A DNA stretch of 64,000 bases from Guadua angustifolia (Eukaryota > Streptophyta > Magnoliopsida > Poales > Poaceae): contig CM070508.1 in NCBI GenBank assembly GCA_036346375.1, positions 39,576,862-39,640,861 on the forward strand, read 5' to 3'. A model generated the notes under the pieces. That model saw only the letters and a list, made by a program, of their open reading frames with translations. It searched no databases and was not told where the DNA came from. Below are positions 21,390 through 31,240 of this stretch, piece by piece. A program made the position numbers and the translations under genes. Position 1 is the first letter of the stretch. Every line of letters begins with the position of its first letter.

Positions 21390-21608
21390 GAGGGCATGGT
21401 TAGTATTTCCTAAGACTAGCTAATAAATACAAAAATATTCAATAGTGTGATATATCACATACCACAGATAGTTCTAGTAACAATGTTGTCATCGCTGAAA
21501 CATGTTTACAAACGGTTCAAGAATTGTTTGTGATACATTGTTGTCATCGCTGACACATGTTTACAGATGGTTCACAAAACTGTTTGTGATAACTTTTTTG
21601 TAGTAGTA
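21390..21608. repeat. CACTA-1 right subterminal repeats and terminus
   Basis: Repeated GTTGTCATCGCTGA-ACATGTTTACA units and GTTTGTGATA motifs lead to the terminal TTTTTTGTAGTAGTA, the inverted counterpart of the left end. Confidence 0.75.
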
Positions 21609-22114
21609 TATCTTGAACACATATTGTGCTAAGGCGTTACAATATCCTTCAGCTAGTATTCAGTGTTTAAAAGAGAAATTATGTTATTACTGAATTTGTT
21701 GTTAAAAATAGTTAATTAAATGTAAGAAAGACATGATGTAGTGACATTCAACGCACTTAGTGTGCCGAGGTGTTACAAATGAAGAAGATCACATATTGTA
21801 TAATAGAAAGGTATCTTTTTATATTTTAGTTTTAAAGGTAACCTCCAACAAGCTCTACCCATTTTTTTAATCTACATGATACGTAGCTGTAGGGGTGCAA
21901 TCGGATCGGATATTTTCTGTCCGACCGATCGACCGGATAGCTTCGGATCGGATTCAGATATTTTTTCGGATAATTTTTTAATCGGATTCGGTTTCGGATA
22001 TTTTGTTTCGGATTCAGATTTAGGAGATTACTATCCGTCGGATCTGTAATCCCAGGAATATTTTTAGATATATCCAGTACAAACCTATTCGGATATCCGA
22101 TTCATTCCAAAAGC

Positions 22115-22457
22115 AGTTGATCACTCGCACCGCGTTGGTGACTGCCCTGGTGAGCAGGCTCCGCATCTCAGCGTCCCTGGCGGTGTCGACCGCAATGCCC
22201 TTGGGTGCGCCTGCCCCTGCCGCGGACACACAGTTCACAGCCTTGTTGGTGTGCAGGTCGACCTCCACTGCGGGCGCGTCGCAGCTGTCCAGGATCTGGC
22301 GAGCCCCGACCCTCGTGATCACGGCCGAGGCTGCCCGGCGCATGTGGGTCGAAATGAAGAGCATCGGGTCAGGGGTTTTGGCGCGGACCACCGCACTCAT
22401 GACCTCCTTGATCTTGCGCGAGACCAGGTGCTTCTCCAGGTACTCCTACACTGACAT
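22115..22457 (-). pseudogene. Cytosolic enolase (ENO3-type) first-exon fragment
   Basis: Minus-strand reading from ATG at 22457 gives MSV*EYLEKHLVSRKIKE, then SAVVRAKTPDPMLFISTHM, AVITRVGARQILDSCDA and VEVDLHTNKAVNCVSAAGA, and on to AVTNAVRVIN. This is the N-terminus of plant enolase with the extended first region of the cytosolic ENO3 group; VGARQILDS...VEVDL is the enolase family start. Codon 4 is TAG (Gln expected) and the expected Arg-Gly of DSRG reads Cys-Asp. Similarity stops at the hAT subterminal repeats, probably at the first intron. Intact enolase converts 2-phosphoglycerate to phosphoenolpyruvate; this piece has no active site and is dead. Confidence 0.85.
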
Positions 22458-22740
22458 GGCTAAAGCGGAGTCCGCTCCACTCCTCACCAGGCTCTTCTCC
22501 ACCTCTGATCTCTCTCCGCGAGTTTGCTCTGCTCGTTTGGAGTTGTGGCGAGTTGCCGGAATCATTGGGCCGTAGACATTGGCTGAACTCGAAACACTGC
22601 GCGTGGAAGGAAGAGAGAGTGAGAGATTAGAGATGTCAGAGTACATGGCCCAATTTAACATTAGGCCCAGTAAATTTTCAATTTTGCTAGCTCAAGAGTA
22701 GCCCAACTTAGTGGTCTATTTTTTTCTTCTGTCTTCCCTT
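22458..22740 (-). promoter_or_regulatory. Captured enolase 5' UTR and promoter region
   Basis: Upstream of the enolase ATG on the minus strand is a purine/pyrimidine-mixed leader rich in GAGAGA. It is followed at 22640-22705 by TGGGCC/GGCCCA motifs (site II elements typical of plant housekeeping promoters), for example GGCCCAAT and AGGCCCAG on the plus strand. The similarity to a real promoter is inferred from these motifs and from position. Transcription would run away from the host gene at 23715. Confidence 0.45.
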
Positions 22741-22768
22741 CTGGTACATAGGCACCACTTTCGCAAGG

Positions 22769-23110
22769 TGATGATTGCTTAATAGCCAAGTTTTGTAAAA
22801 CAAAATGATGGCTTATTATACCTCTAAACTCTTCCTGTCAAGATGATGTCGTGGTTGAGTCATTTCTTCACGGCTGTAATTGTTCTAACTCGTGTTATCA
22901 TTGTTATGAAATAAGATTTTCGTAACTGTTTCCGTTATAATCTATCTCTTATATATGGGCATATGTACACAAGAACCAAATTGAATAAAGCGAGAGAGTT
23001 TCACCCCTATATTTTGTGTGCTCCTTCCATTGTCGTTGTGCTTGTATCGCTGTGTTGATTGATCGAACACGAGTGAATGACTACGTTTTATAACACGTTA
23101 TCAGCACGAG
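22769..23110 (+). repeat. Copia LTR 3' part plus primer-binding region inside hAT
   Basis: CTTATATATGGGC (TATA-like, near 22948-22960) is followed by a GAATAAAG signal near 22983-22991. The end TTTTATAACA at about 23095 is followed by CGTTATCAGCACGAGACTC, the primer-binding context seen after many Copia LTRs. Only this piece remains; the start at about 22769 (TGATGATTGC) is tentative. It may have been captured along with enolase or inserted later. Confidence 0.5.
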
Positions 23111-23714
23111 ACTCTACCGTTCAAATTTAATGTGCTTTTGCAATTTTGTTAGACTGCCCGATAAAATAACTTGTTAGACTACGATAATCTTGTTGCATGT
23201 TGAATCTATACGATTGATTAATCAGTGCTATATGTGTGCTTTATATATTATCTATTTTTGTACGTTATCCGATAAAAATTATTCGATACCGTACTAATTC
23301 CGCTCCGTATTCGCTTCGAATTCACAACAGATATTATCCATGCAATATTTGTATCTGTTACTATCCAAATTCAACAAAAAAAACATAGTTTAAAACATGA
23401 AAAAAATACGATTTAATCGAATCCGAGCCGATTGTATCCTACGTAGCTGTAGCTCCAAGTGCAACTTACGTGCCCACCACTTCTACCCGCTTGACCCAGA
23501 CACAGCCCCACCCGAATGCCATTGGCATTGGCAACTCCCACACATTTTCCCAACCACACATGCACATGGAGCTCTAGTCTTGTAGTTGCTGTATCCAAAC
23601 ACCAACCAACCACTTCTTCTAGTCTGTATTAACCAAACAAGCAAGCTAACCCAAGAATCCCACTTCTTGAAACACGAACACACGCACGCACCAAGAAATC
23701 TGCCGGAGAAGACG

Positions 23715-24413
23715 ATGAAGAGGGAAGGATGGCAGAGCGGCGCGGTCAGGGTCAACCGAAACAAGGTGCTGCGGCTCGCCGACGAACATGCGGAAAGGGT
23801 GGCGGCCGAGCTCGGCGGGAGCTTGCACGTCAGGGTGCCGTCAAAGACGACGAACGCGTCCAGGAGCACGGGCAAATGCCGGCGGCCGCGGTGCGCTGGG
23901 CGCGACGACCATCCGGTGACCAAGGCCCGGGGCAAGGCCAAGGGCGCGCACAAGCTCCGCGCCTCCGACGTCGCGCTCAACCACCGCCTCGTGTCCTGGC
24001 GCGTTGTCAACAGCGCCGGGGCCTGGGCAGCGGGCACGGGCATCCCGGACTATAAGGCCACCTCAGCATCTGCCGTGCTGGCCTACCTGGCCGGTGGAAA
24101 CAGCTGGCACGAGGATGACGACGACGGCGGCGTTCATGATACAACCCCAGCGGTCAACGGCGGGCTTTCTGACCTGTACGACCTCATCGTCGGCCACAAC
24201 GCCGACGCCGCCTCGCCAGCCGGCCAAGAAGCTGACCTGGCGCATGCCAATAACATAGCAGTAGGAGATAGTACTGATGCAATCGAAGAGCAGCAGCAAG
24301 ATGATAATGATGGTGATGAGGAGGAGGACGTGGGTTTCTTCATGGTGGGCATTACAATCGCAGTGGAGTTCTCTGATGGGGAGGAGGACTGGATTGTGGT
24401 GGAGGAGATCTGA
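23715..24413 (+). CDS. Conserved plant protein of unknown function, 232 aa, intact
   Basis: This is the only intact host-type gene in the window, a single exon. The first in-frame ATG is 23715 (MKREGWQSGAVRV); sequence upstream in frame has no ATG. Two blocks match an uncharacterised plant family I remember by its MKREG-Q-G-VR start and its TN-S--TGKC--PRC motif: residues 1-20 and about 45-85 (TTNASRSTGKCRRPRC, then HPVTKARGKAKGAHKLRASD). The basic middle suggests nucleic-acid binding, but that is inference. Family members usually have a second Cys after PRC--C; here it is Arg (PRCAGRDDHP). The C-terminal third is highly acidic with an EEQQQDDNDGDEEED run. GC content is high at the start and falls toward the end. 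No signal peptide or membrane segment was seen. Confidence 0.8.
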   Translation: MKREGWQSGAVRVNRNKVLRLADEHAERVAAELGGSLHVRVPSKTTNASRSTGKCRRPRCAGRDDHPVTKARGKAKGAHKLRASDVALNHRLVSWRVVNSAGAWAAGTGIPDYKATSASAVLAYLAGGNSWHEDDDDGGVHDTTPAVNGGLSDLYDLIVGHNADAASPAGQEADLAHANNIAVGDSTDAIEEQQQDDNDGDEEEDVGFFMVGITIAVEFSDGEEDWIVVEEI

Positions 24414-24816
24414 TCTGATTGGTCTGTCAATGCAAAATTGCGAAATAATTAAGACAGAGAAAATAGGTCATCCATCCCTATGTTGGCTATGTACGTATGA
24501 TCCTTTCTCTTCCATCTCCTGGTAGTGCGTATATACTGTTGCTAGTGTTGATTGTGTCCTTGTGTATATGGTGATTGTTAATCTAATTGTGGTCATGGAC
24601 ATGGATTATGCATGATTCAAAGCTGAAATTATCATTTGTGAATAAAGTGGAGAAGAGATTCTTCTTCAGTTGTTCTTGGTTCTTTCTGCTTGATTGAATC
24701 CTGTTGTGCCTATACGGCTTTGCCTTTTCATTTTTTTGAGTTTAGTTTCCTGCTGAAAGTACCCTGTTCTGAAGTCTGAAGCACTCTTGGTTTGGGACTT
24801 CGGGTAAATTGAATTA
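24414..24816 (+). other. 3' flank of the 23715 gene
   Basis: The downstream sequence is AT-rich with a GTGAATAAAGTGG polyadenylation-type signal near 24636-24648, about 230 bases after the stop, followed by TTGTTCTTGG-type T/G-rich sequence. No other gene was seen before the CACTA element at 24820. Confidence 0.5.
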
Positions 24817-24819
24817 TTG

Positions 24820-26119
24820 CACTACAACAGTCGGGCTTCCAATGGCGTCTATAAATACCTTTAAAACCTTATAAATGCCTTAAAAAGATTTTAGATGGCG
24901 TTTACATGACGTCAAGAAAAATGGCGTCAGGAAAAGTAACTGGCGACGCTTAATTATCCACGGCGTTTATAAGTGTCGTGGAAGACTCTAACCCAGCGTT
25001 TATAAGTGCCGGGGTTCCCTCTATCATAGCACTTTATAAGTGCCGGGGTTCTCTCTATTTATGGTGTTTACAAGCGCCGAGGTTTTATCTAACATGACAC
25101 TTATAAGCACCGAAGATCCCTCTATTCATGGCATTTAAAATCACAAGTGCACAATGACTTCCCAGGAGGTCACCCATCTTATTATTACTCTTGTCCAAGT
25201 ACGCTTAACTTCAGAGTTTTTCTAAGATCTAGTACTTTAGTGGTGGTATAATCACATCCGATATATAATGCGTCCCTCCTCCCCTTAACCCTGTTAAACA
25301 TCCGAACACCGATTTTCAATTATTTCAAATTAGCAAACTATTGAGGTAATTAGCAAAATCATCATACGATAAGATCTCCAATTATATTCTTTTGGGCACA
25401 AAATTCTAGTTTGCAAATACGAAATCCGAGCATATTTCTTAAAATAGACATAACTTTTAACTCGTACCTCCAATCGGAGCGTTATTTGGCTCATTAGAAA
25501 GATAACGAAAAGTAGCATCTGAAATTGATAAGTGTCACAAAATCAGATGGTCGAAAAAATTTGAATTTTCAAACAAAATATCAACGAAAATTGAATTTTC
25601 GGACAAAATTTGAAATTTTAGACAAAATATCATCGAAAATGAAATATTTGGACAGAAATTATTGCAAATGGAATATTAGTTTCAATTATTTCAAATATAA
25701 TATTATTTAATTTCAATTCTTTCAAATTCCCCGGTGTCGTATTCACGTTTATAAACGCCGTAGTAGAGTCTACCACGCGCTTATAACGCCGGAATCCATT
25801 TCATACCGGCGTTTATAAGCGCCGGTATAGAGTGGAAATTCGGCGCTTATAAGCCGTGGAAGATCTATAACCGGCGCTTATAAATGCCGATATAGAGTGG
25901 AATTTCTGGCGTTTATAAGCGCGTGGAAGATTCTAACTTTGGCGCTTATAAAAACAGATAGAGTGGAATTCCCTAGCATTTATAAGCGCCGTGGTAGACT
26001 CTAACCCAGCGTTTATAAACGCCGGAGAATTAAATGCCTCGAATGATAAAAAACGCCGGCTTTAGCCTTATTAGGGGCGTTTAGATTAAACGCCGGGAAA
26101 TCCATGTTATCTTGTAGTG
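24820..26119. mobile_element. Short non-autonomous CACTA element with TATAAGCGCC repeats
   Basis: The left end is CACTACAACAGTCGG and the right end ATCTTGTAGTG. TTG flanks both sides (24817-24819 and 26120-26122), a 3-bp CACTA duplication. At 24840-25140 and 25735-26100 are many copies of a GGCGTTTATAAGCGCCG unit and its variants, direct and inverted. The 1300-bp element has no transposase. The middle holds a 5S rRNA-like stretch and an AT-rich noncoding segment with TTGAATTTTC-type repeats (25530-25730). Confidence 0.88.
25144..25259 (-). pseudogene. 5S rRNA-like sequence inside the CACTA element
   Basis: On the minus strand the block reads GGATGTGATTATACCACCAC... then GAAGTTAAGCGTACTTGGAC and GATGGGTGACCTCCTGGGAA, ending near TCATTGTGC. 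This is colinear with a full plant 5S rRNA of about 120 bases. The internal control region is well kept: the C-box GATGGGTGACCTCCTGGGA is exact as I remember it and the A-box AGTTAAGCGT is close. The loop around CACCGGATCCCATCAGAAC is altered. TTTT (minus strand, 25137-25140) follows at once, as a Pol III terminator would. It is a diverged copy, not a functional rRNA gene, though it might retain Pol III promoter activity. Confidence 0.85.
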
Positions 26120-26122
26120 TTG

Positions 26123-26408
26123 ATGGGGATATGTTTTGTGAATGAGAAATGAAAGCAGCACGGTTACATGGAAAAGGATGGCTTCCCCAATTAACTTCCA
26201 GTGTTCTCGTGCGAATTCCTGCCAATTGTTCATAATTTTGCGCCCTTCTGGAAGCGTTCTTTCTGTTGTCGAGTCACATCAGTATACCTCATGTTTGGTG
26301 CCAGATTCTAAAATTATAGACTGGTGTTCTCTTTGTTTTCATTATGATCAAATTGACAACTATGCACTCTGCAACATTGATCACTTTTGCAACTTCTCAG
26401 TTTCTTTA
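26123..26408. other. Unclassified spacer between CACTA and Copia-2
   Basis: I see no gene or repeat structure here. Open frames are short and without motifs. This is the left flank of the Copia-2 LTR. Confidence 0.4.
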
Positions 26409-26979
26409 TGAAGGGTCGAGGAGACCATCAGAGGGGGTGAATAATTCCAAATCAAATTTTCCCCCACTTATAATAATTCAAACAAGCTCTCAAAGAAAAG
26501 CACTCAAAGAAAGTAAATAAAATGAACAAGTTGTTCCAGATGACCGGTGCTACCGCTGGAAAGTCGGTAGCACCATAACAGGTGCGGTAGCACCGGGCTC
26601 AAGAACAGCTGAAGAGCCAGCACAAACTCTAAAAGTAAATTTTGATGAATCTTTTAATCGGCTGGATAAAAACTCACAAAACTTGATATATGTGATCCTA
26701 AGGATGTCAAGAATTCATTCCAATCTTCAATCGAAAGAATTTACGTTAAAGTTCTGACCTTTTTCACTTTGAAGGAAGAACATATCAAGTTGAAGCAAAA
26801 TTCAAGAACTTGATCAAAGACTTGTTTGTGGGGTTTTGATGATCAAAATGATCTTGAATAGCCTCCCACATGTCACAGCAAGCTAGAATACAAGTCAAAA
26901 ACTTCACAAACGCGATCTTGAAGAATAGTTCACTCAAGAGTATAAAACCAATTTTTTGCAAGAAGAACGCATGGATTGC

Positions 26980-27480
26980 CACTACTACAGAATAGGTCAT
27001 CTGCGATGCCCCATCACTACCGGTTAGGTATGAGCTGGCAGTGGTAATAATATCACTGCTGAACCGGCAGTGGTAATAATATCACTGCCGGTTCTAACTT
27101 CAATCGGCAGTGATAAGAATAGTATAAATTTCCCGCAGGAATGGAGGCAATATCATTACCAGTTTAATAGAGAACTGGCAGTGATAAGAAGATATCACTG
27201 CCGGTTTATATGTAAAACCGGTAGTGATTTATCATTGCCGGTTCGTCTATCAAACCGGCAGTGATAAGACCATTTTCACTGCCGGTTTTACTACAGAACC
27301 GGCAGTGATATGTATTTTCCCGCGCAACCCAATTTTCCCGCGTAGTATGACCTTATCACTGCCGGCTCTGCGAAGAACCGGCAGTGATAAGGTAGCCAAC
27401 AGTAATAAGCTATTTTCCCGCGTAATATGACCTTGTCACTGCCAGTTCTTCGCAGAGCTGGCAGTGATAAGCTATTTATA
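26980..27480. repeat. CACTA-2 left subterminal repeats
   Basis: At least a dozen ATCACTGCCGGTT / AACCGGCAGTGAT units in both orientations, several arranged as palindromes around TTCTGCG-type spacers. These are expected binding sites for the TnpA-type protein. Confidence 0.85.
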
Positions 27481-28718
27481 TAGTGTCCACCTGACCGACG
27501 CCTTTCCCCGGCCAAGCAGAAGAGAGGAGCTCTTTGCTCGGTTGTATTTTTCTTGGAGAGGTGCTGCCGAAATTTTGTGTTACTATTTTGTTCATATTTT
27601 TCATCGAATCGACAACTTCTCCGACCGAGCAGAACAAAGAGGAGCTCTATTATGTTGGCGAGTTGCTGCTGAAAAATTGTATTAAAATTTTTCGAGGTTA
27701 CTGACTTGATATATGTTATATTTGTCGTAAAATTTTACTTTACAGAGTGCTATAGATGTTGATAATTGCTGATTGTACGGTGTGAACAGTTTATGTCGGT
27801 AGTGCTCAAATTAAGATCTAGCTAAATTATTGAATAAATTATAATTCATATTGTAGTGGATGTTTAAGTAATAAAAATTGCTAGATGGACAATTATGCAT
27901 AATTGTAATTAATTTAATTAATAAAAATTTGTTATATGGATTTTTAATAGTAAAGATTGCTAGATGATCAATAATAAATAGTGAGAATTGCTAGTTGAAT
28001 ATTTAAATAATGGAAAATGGTAGATGGATTTTGCAATAATGAAAGTTGGAACATAAATAATTATTTAGAAATATATCCTTATATTCAATTATATGCTTGT
28101 TTGTTGTAGATTAATTTAATTTAATAGCTAGCGCTACATAACAAAATGAAATGAAGAAATCTTCTAAATAATTAAAAAATGCTAGATGGATATTTAAATA
28201 GTGAAAAAGGTTTGATGTATTATATAGGCAAAATTGCTAGATGTATTTGTAAAACTAATCATTTACAATTATATTGTTATTTGCAAGAAATTCATATCCA
28301 TTTTAGTGATGTAGTGGATGTTTAAGTAATAAAATTGCTAGATGGACAATTATGCATAATTGTAATTAATTTAATTAATGAAAATTTGTTATATGGATTT
28401 TTAATAGTAAAGATTGCTAGATGATCAATTATAAATAGTGAGAATTGCTAGTTGATTATTTAAATAATGGAAAATGGTAGATGGATTTTGCAATAATGAA
28501 AGTTGGAACATAAATAATTATTTAGAAATATATCCTTATATTCAATTATATGCTTGTTTGTTGTAGACAAATTACAATTATATTGTTATTTGCGTTATGT
28601 GCTTATAATGTGTTTATCATTTTAATTAATTAGCAATGCATGACTCTTGTAAAGAATAAATTATTTTGATATCGTTTGTTCATATCTTTGAAATGTAGTT
28701 TCATATAATTAACTGTAG
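27481..28718. repeat. Noncoding leader of CACTA-2 with a 255-bp direct duplication
   Basis: Two near-identical blocks, 27856-28110 and 28314-28567, start GTGGATGTTTAAGTAATAAAA and end GCTTGTTTGTTGTAGA. The segment is AT-rich and contains repeated TTGCTAGATGG motifs. It lies between the subterminal region and the tnp2 start and is likely 5' UTR/intron sequence. Confidence 0.75.
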
Positions 28719-31188
28719 ATGGACCGAAGGTGGATGTATGACACGGACCGTCGCGGTCCAGAGTTCTTTAATGGTGTGACTTGTTTTCTGAATGCGGCTG
28801 CGGCACACAAGTCGAGAAACCTGGCGGACTATATGTGTTGTCCATGCGTTGATTGCAAAAATGAGAAGATGTTTTGTAACATAGAGTCGATACGTGTGCA
28901 CTTGCTTCGAAGGGTTTTCAAGGCTGGCTATACCTATTGGACTGAGCATGGTGAATATGATATTGTACATGAAGGGCAACCCATTGATGAAGATGATATT
29001 GTACATGAAGGGCAACACATTGATGAAGATGACGGAGACAACGATATGACGGCGGTGGAAGATGCGTTCGTTGATACCCACGAAGATGATCTAGATCAAA
29101 TTCTGCGTGATAGGGAGGGGGACTTCACGAGTGAAAGGGAGTTTCAAAAGTTCCAGCGTATGGTAGAGGACTCTACAACGCCATTGTACCCGGGCTGCAA
29201 GGAGGAGCACAGAAAGCTGCATACCGTGCTTTCACTACTGCAGTTGAAGGCAAGCAATGGTTGGTCCGATAAGAGCTTTACTGAGCTGTTATGTCTCTTG
29301 GGAGACTTCCTTCCAGAGGGTAACGTGTTTCCTTCAACTACGTACCAGGCCAAGCAGGTTGTCTGCCCGTTGGGACTGGAAGTACAAAGAATACACGCAT
29401 GTCCAAACGATTGCGTATTGTATCACAATGAGTTTGCAGACATGGATGCCTGTATTGTTTGCAAAGCAAAGCGGTATAAGGGCAACAACGACGATATCGA
29501 GAACGAAGATGTCGGGGTGAGGCGTAAGAAGAAGAGGTGTCCCCGTAAGGTGGTGTGGTATTTCCCTATAATCCCCGCCTAAAGCGATTGTTTATAACAA
29601 AAGGCATGCCCAATTGCTACGATGGCACGCCAAGAGCGTAAGAAGGATGGAATGCTCAGACACCTGCCGATTACGTGCAATGGAGGAACATCGACGAAAA
29701 TATAAGAAGCACTTTGCATATGATGTGAGGAATATAAGGTTGGGTTGAGTACAGATGGGATGAATCCTTTTGGCAACATGAGTAGTCGCCACAAAGACTT
29801 GGCGGTGACTTTATGCATCTACAACCTTCCTCCTTGGCTTTGCATGAAACGAAAGTACATTATGATGCCACTATTGATCCAATGGCCCAGGAAACCTGGC
29901 AATGATATCGATGTGTACCTCAAACCATTGGTTGAAGATCTTCTAATATTGTGGAACGATGGTGTACAGGTATGGGATGAGTATAAAAGAGAAATCTTTA
30001 TCCTCACGGGCATTATTGTTCGTAACCATTAATGATTATCCTGCTCTTGGCAAACTGTCGGGCCGCACGACAAAAGGCTTCAACGGATGCGCCCAAAGGC
30101 TGGATGATAGACTAATGGTGGTGAAGAACTGCCGAAAAATGGCTTACATGCGGCATCGTAGGTTCCTCCGCAAGGATCACCCATACCGCAATAATAAGAG
30201 AGCTTTTGACAGACAAAGGAGCGCCTTAGCTCAAGAATCACACCTGGGAAACAGATATTTGCCGCAGAAGGATCTTACAATTATTCACGGAAAGGAGCCA
30301 ACAAGACATCTATTCCGACTTCCCGGATAAGGCTCCTTTGTGGAAAAAGAAATCGATATTTTGGATCCTATCTTATTGGCAAGACTGAAATTCGACACGC
30401 AATCGACGTCATGCACATAGAGAAGAACGTGTGTGATAGCTTGCTTCAGATTCATCGACATACCGCAAAACGAAAGATACACTTCAAGTAAGGATGGACC
30501 TCGAAGATATGAAACTGAGGAAGGAGCTGTATCACGAAGAAATGGATACAGGCAAAAAGTACCTTCCCGCAGCCTGCTACACTTTGAGCAAGAAAGAGAA
30601 AATTAGCATTTGCGAATGCTTGCACGGAATCAAAGTTCCGCTCGTTACTCGCTAACATAAAGAGACTAGTCTCAATGAAAAACTTAAAGTTAATTGGTAT
30701 GAAGTCTCACGATTACCACGTGATGATGACACAGATGCTTCCAATTGCAATTAGGGGTTCGCAGAGAAAGTCCGAGACCCAATTATCAAGTTGTGTTCAT
30801 TCTTCAACGCGATTTCACAGAAGGCCATCGATCCATTAATACTAGATAAGCTGCAGGAAGACGTGGTCCACACTCTGTGCAGGCTTGAGATGTGTTTCCC
30901 TCCATCTTTTTTTGATATTATGGTCCATCTCATTGTTCACATTGTGAAAGAGATACGGATTCTTGGTCCCGTATTTCTACATCAGATGTACCCTTTCGAG
31001 AGATTCATGGGGGTTATAAAGAAATATGTTCGTAACCGAAATCGACCGGAAGGCTGCATTGCCGATGGCTGGGGAACCGAGGAGCTCATTGAGTTCTGCG
31101 TCGATTATATGGATCTCAAACCGATTGGTGCGCCTGTATCTCAGCATGAGGGAAGGCTACAGGGGAAAGGGACACTAGGCGAGAAATC
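28719..31188 (+). pseudogene. CACTA-2 tnp2 transposase, lightly broken
   Basis: ATG at 28719 opens MDRRWMYDTDRRGPEFFNG, with CCPCVDC and a TYWTEHGE motif by residue 80: the transposase-associated N-terminal domain (PF13963). From about residue 150, LHTVLSLLQLKASNGWSDKS, VCPLGLEVQRIHACPNDC and PRKVVWYFPIIP form the start of Transposase_21 (PF02992). A one-base loss near 29575 shifts the frame. The reading resumes with GLSTDGMNPFGNMSSRH, NLPPWLCMKRKYIMM and PGNDIDVYLKPLVEDL, and later FPPSFFDIMVHLIVHIV and PFERFMGVIKKYVRNRN to 31188, where CA|GTACGT looks like a splice donor. The C-terminal exon was not found. A 36-base in-frame duplication (28959-29030, DIVHEGQ-IDED twice) is present. Confidence 0.85.
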
Positions 31189-31240
31189 AGTACGTACTAT
31201 GTGCATCTCTAGTTTACATGAATATTATCCATAAAATATG

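Larger units (their letters stand above)
11665..21608 (+). mobile_element. CACTA-1 (En/Spm-type DNA transposon), decayed
   Basis: The left end is CACTACTACAAAAAGG and the right end TTTTTTGTAGTAGTA, an inverted match with one changed terminal base. A 3-bp duplication TAT flanks it at 11662-11664 and 21609-21611, as CACTA elements make. Repeats of a CACTGACGGTTTT / ACCGTCAGCGATG unit occupy the left end, and related GTTTGTGATA units the right end. The element is 9.94 kb. It carries a tnp2 pseudogene and a Ulp1-type pseudogene and is interrupted by three LTR insertions (12368-13002, 14434-15845, 17743-21021), each with its own duplication. Confidence 0.9.
21890..23441. mobile_element. Non-autonomous hAT element carrying host sequence
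   Basis: The left end is TAGGGGTGCAATCGG and the right end, read inward, TAGGATACAATCGG, imperfect inverted repeats of hAT style. The 8-bp sequence CGTAGCTG flanks it exactly at 21882-21889 and 23442-23449, the target-site size made by hAT transposases. Both subterminal zones are rich in CGGAT/ATCCG units (21900-22100 and 23255-23435). The 1552-bp interior holds an enolase promoter/exon fragment and a Copia LTR piece and has no transposase, so it must be mobilised in trans. It lies 273 bp upstream of the gene at 23715. Confidence 0.88.

Noticed and set aside
22117..22575. 152-codon plus-strand ORF rich in Ala/Ser/Arg
   Set aside because: It is the complement of the enolase fragment; the minus strand matches a known family, so this frame is a shadow.
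23586..23714. In-frame extension upstream of the 23715 ATG
   Set aside because: It has no ATG (it would need TTG) and no family match; the MKREG start at 23715 fits the family better.
23483..24055. Long overlapping ORFs on both strands across the intact gene
   Set aside because: They are shadows of the GC-rich coding frame with no motifs of their own.
26142..26411. 89-codon ORF left of Copia-2
   Set aside because: It has no motif and runs into the Copia LTR; a chance frame.
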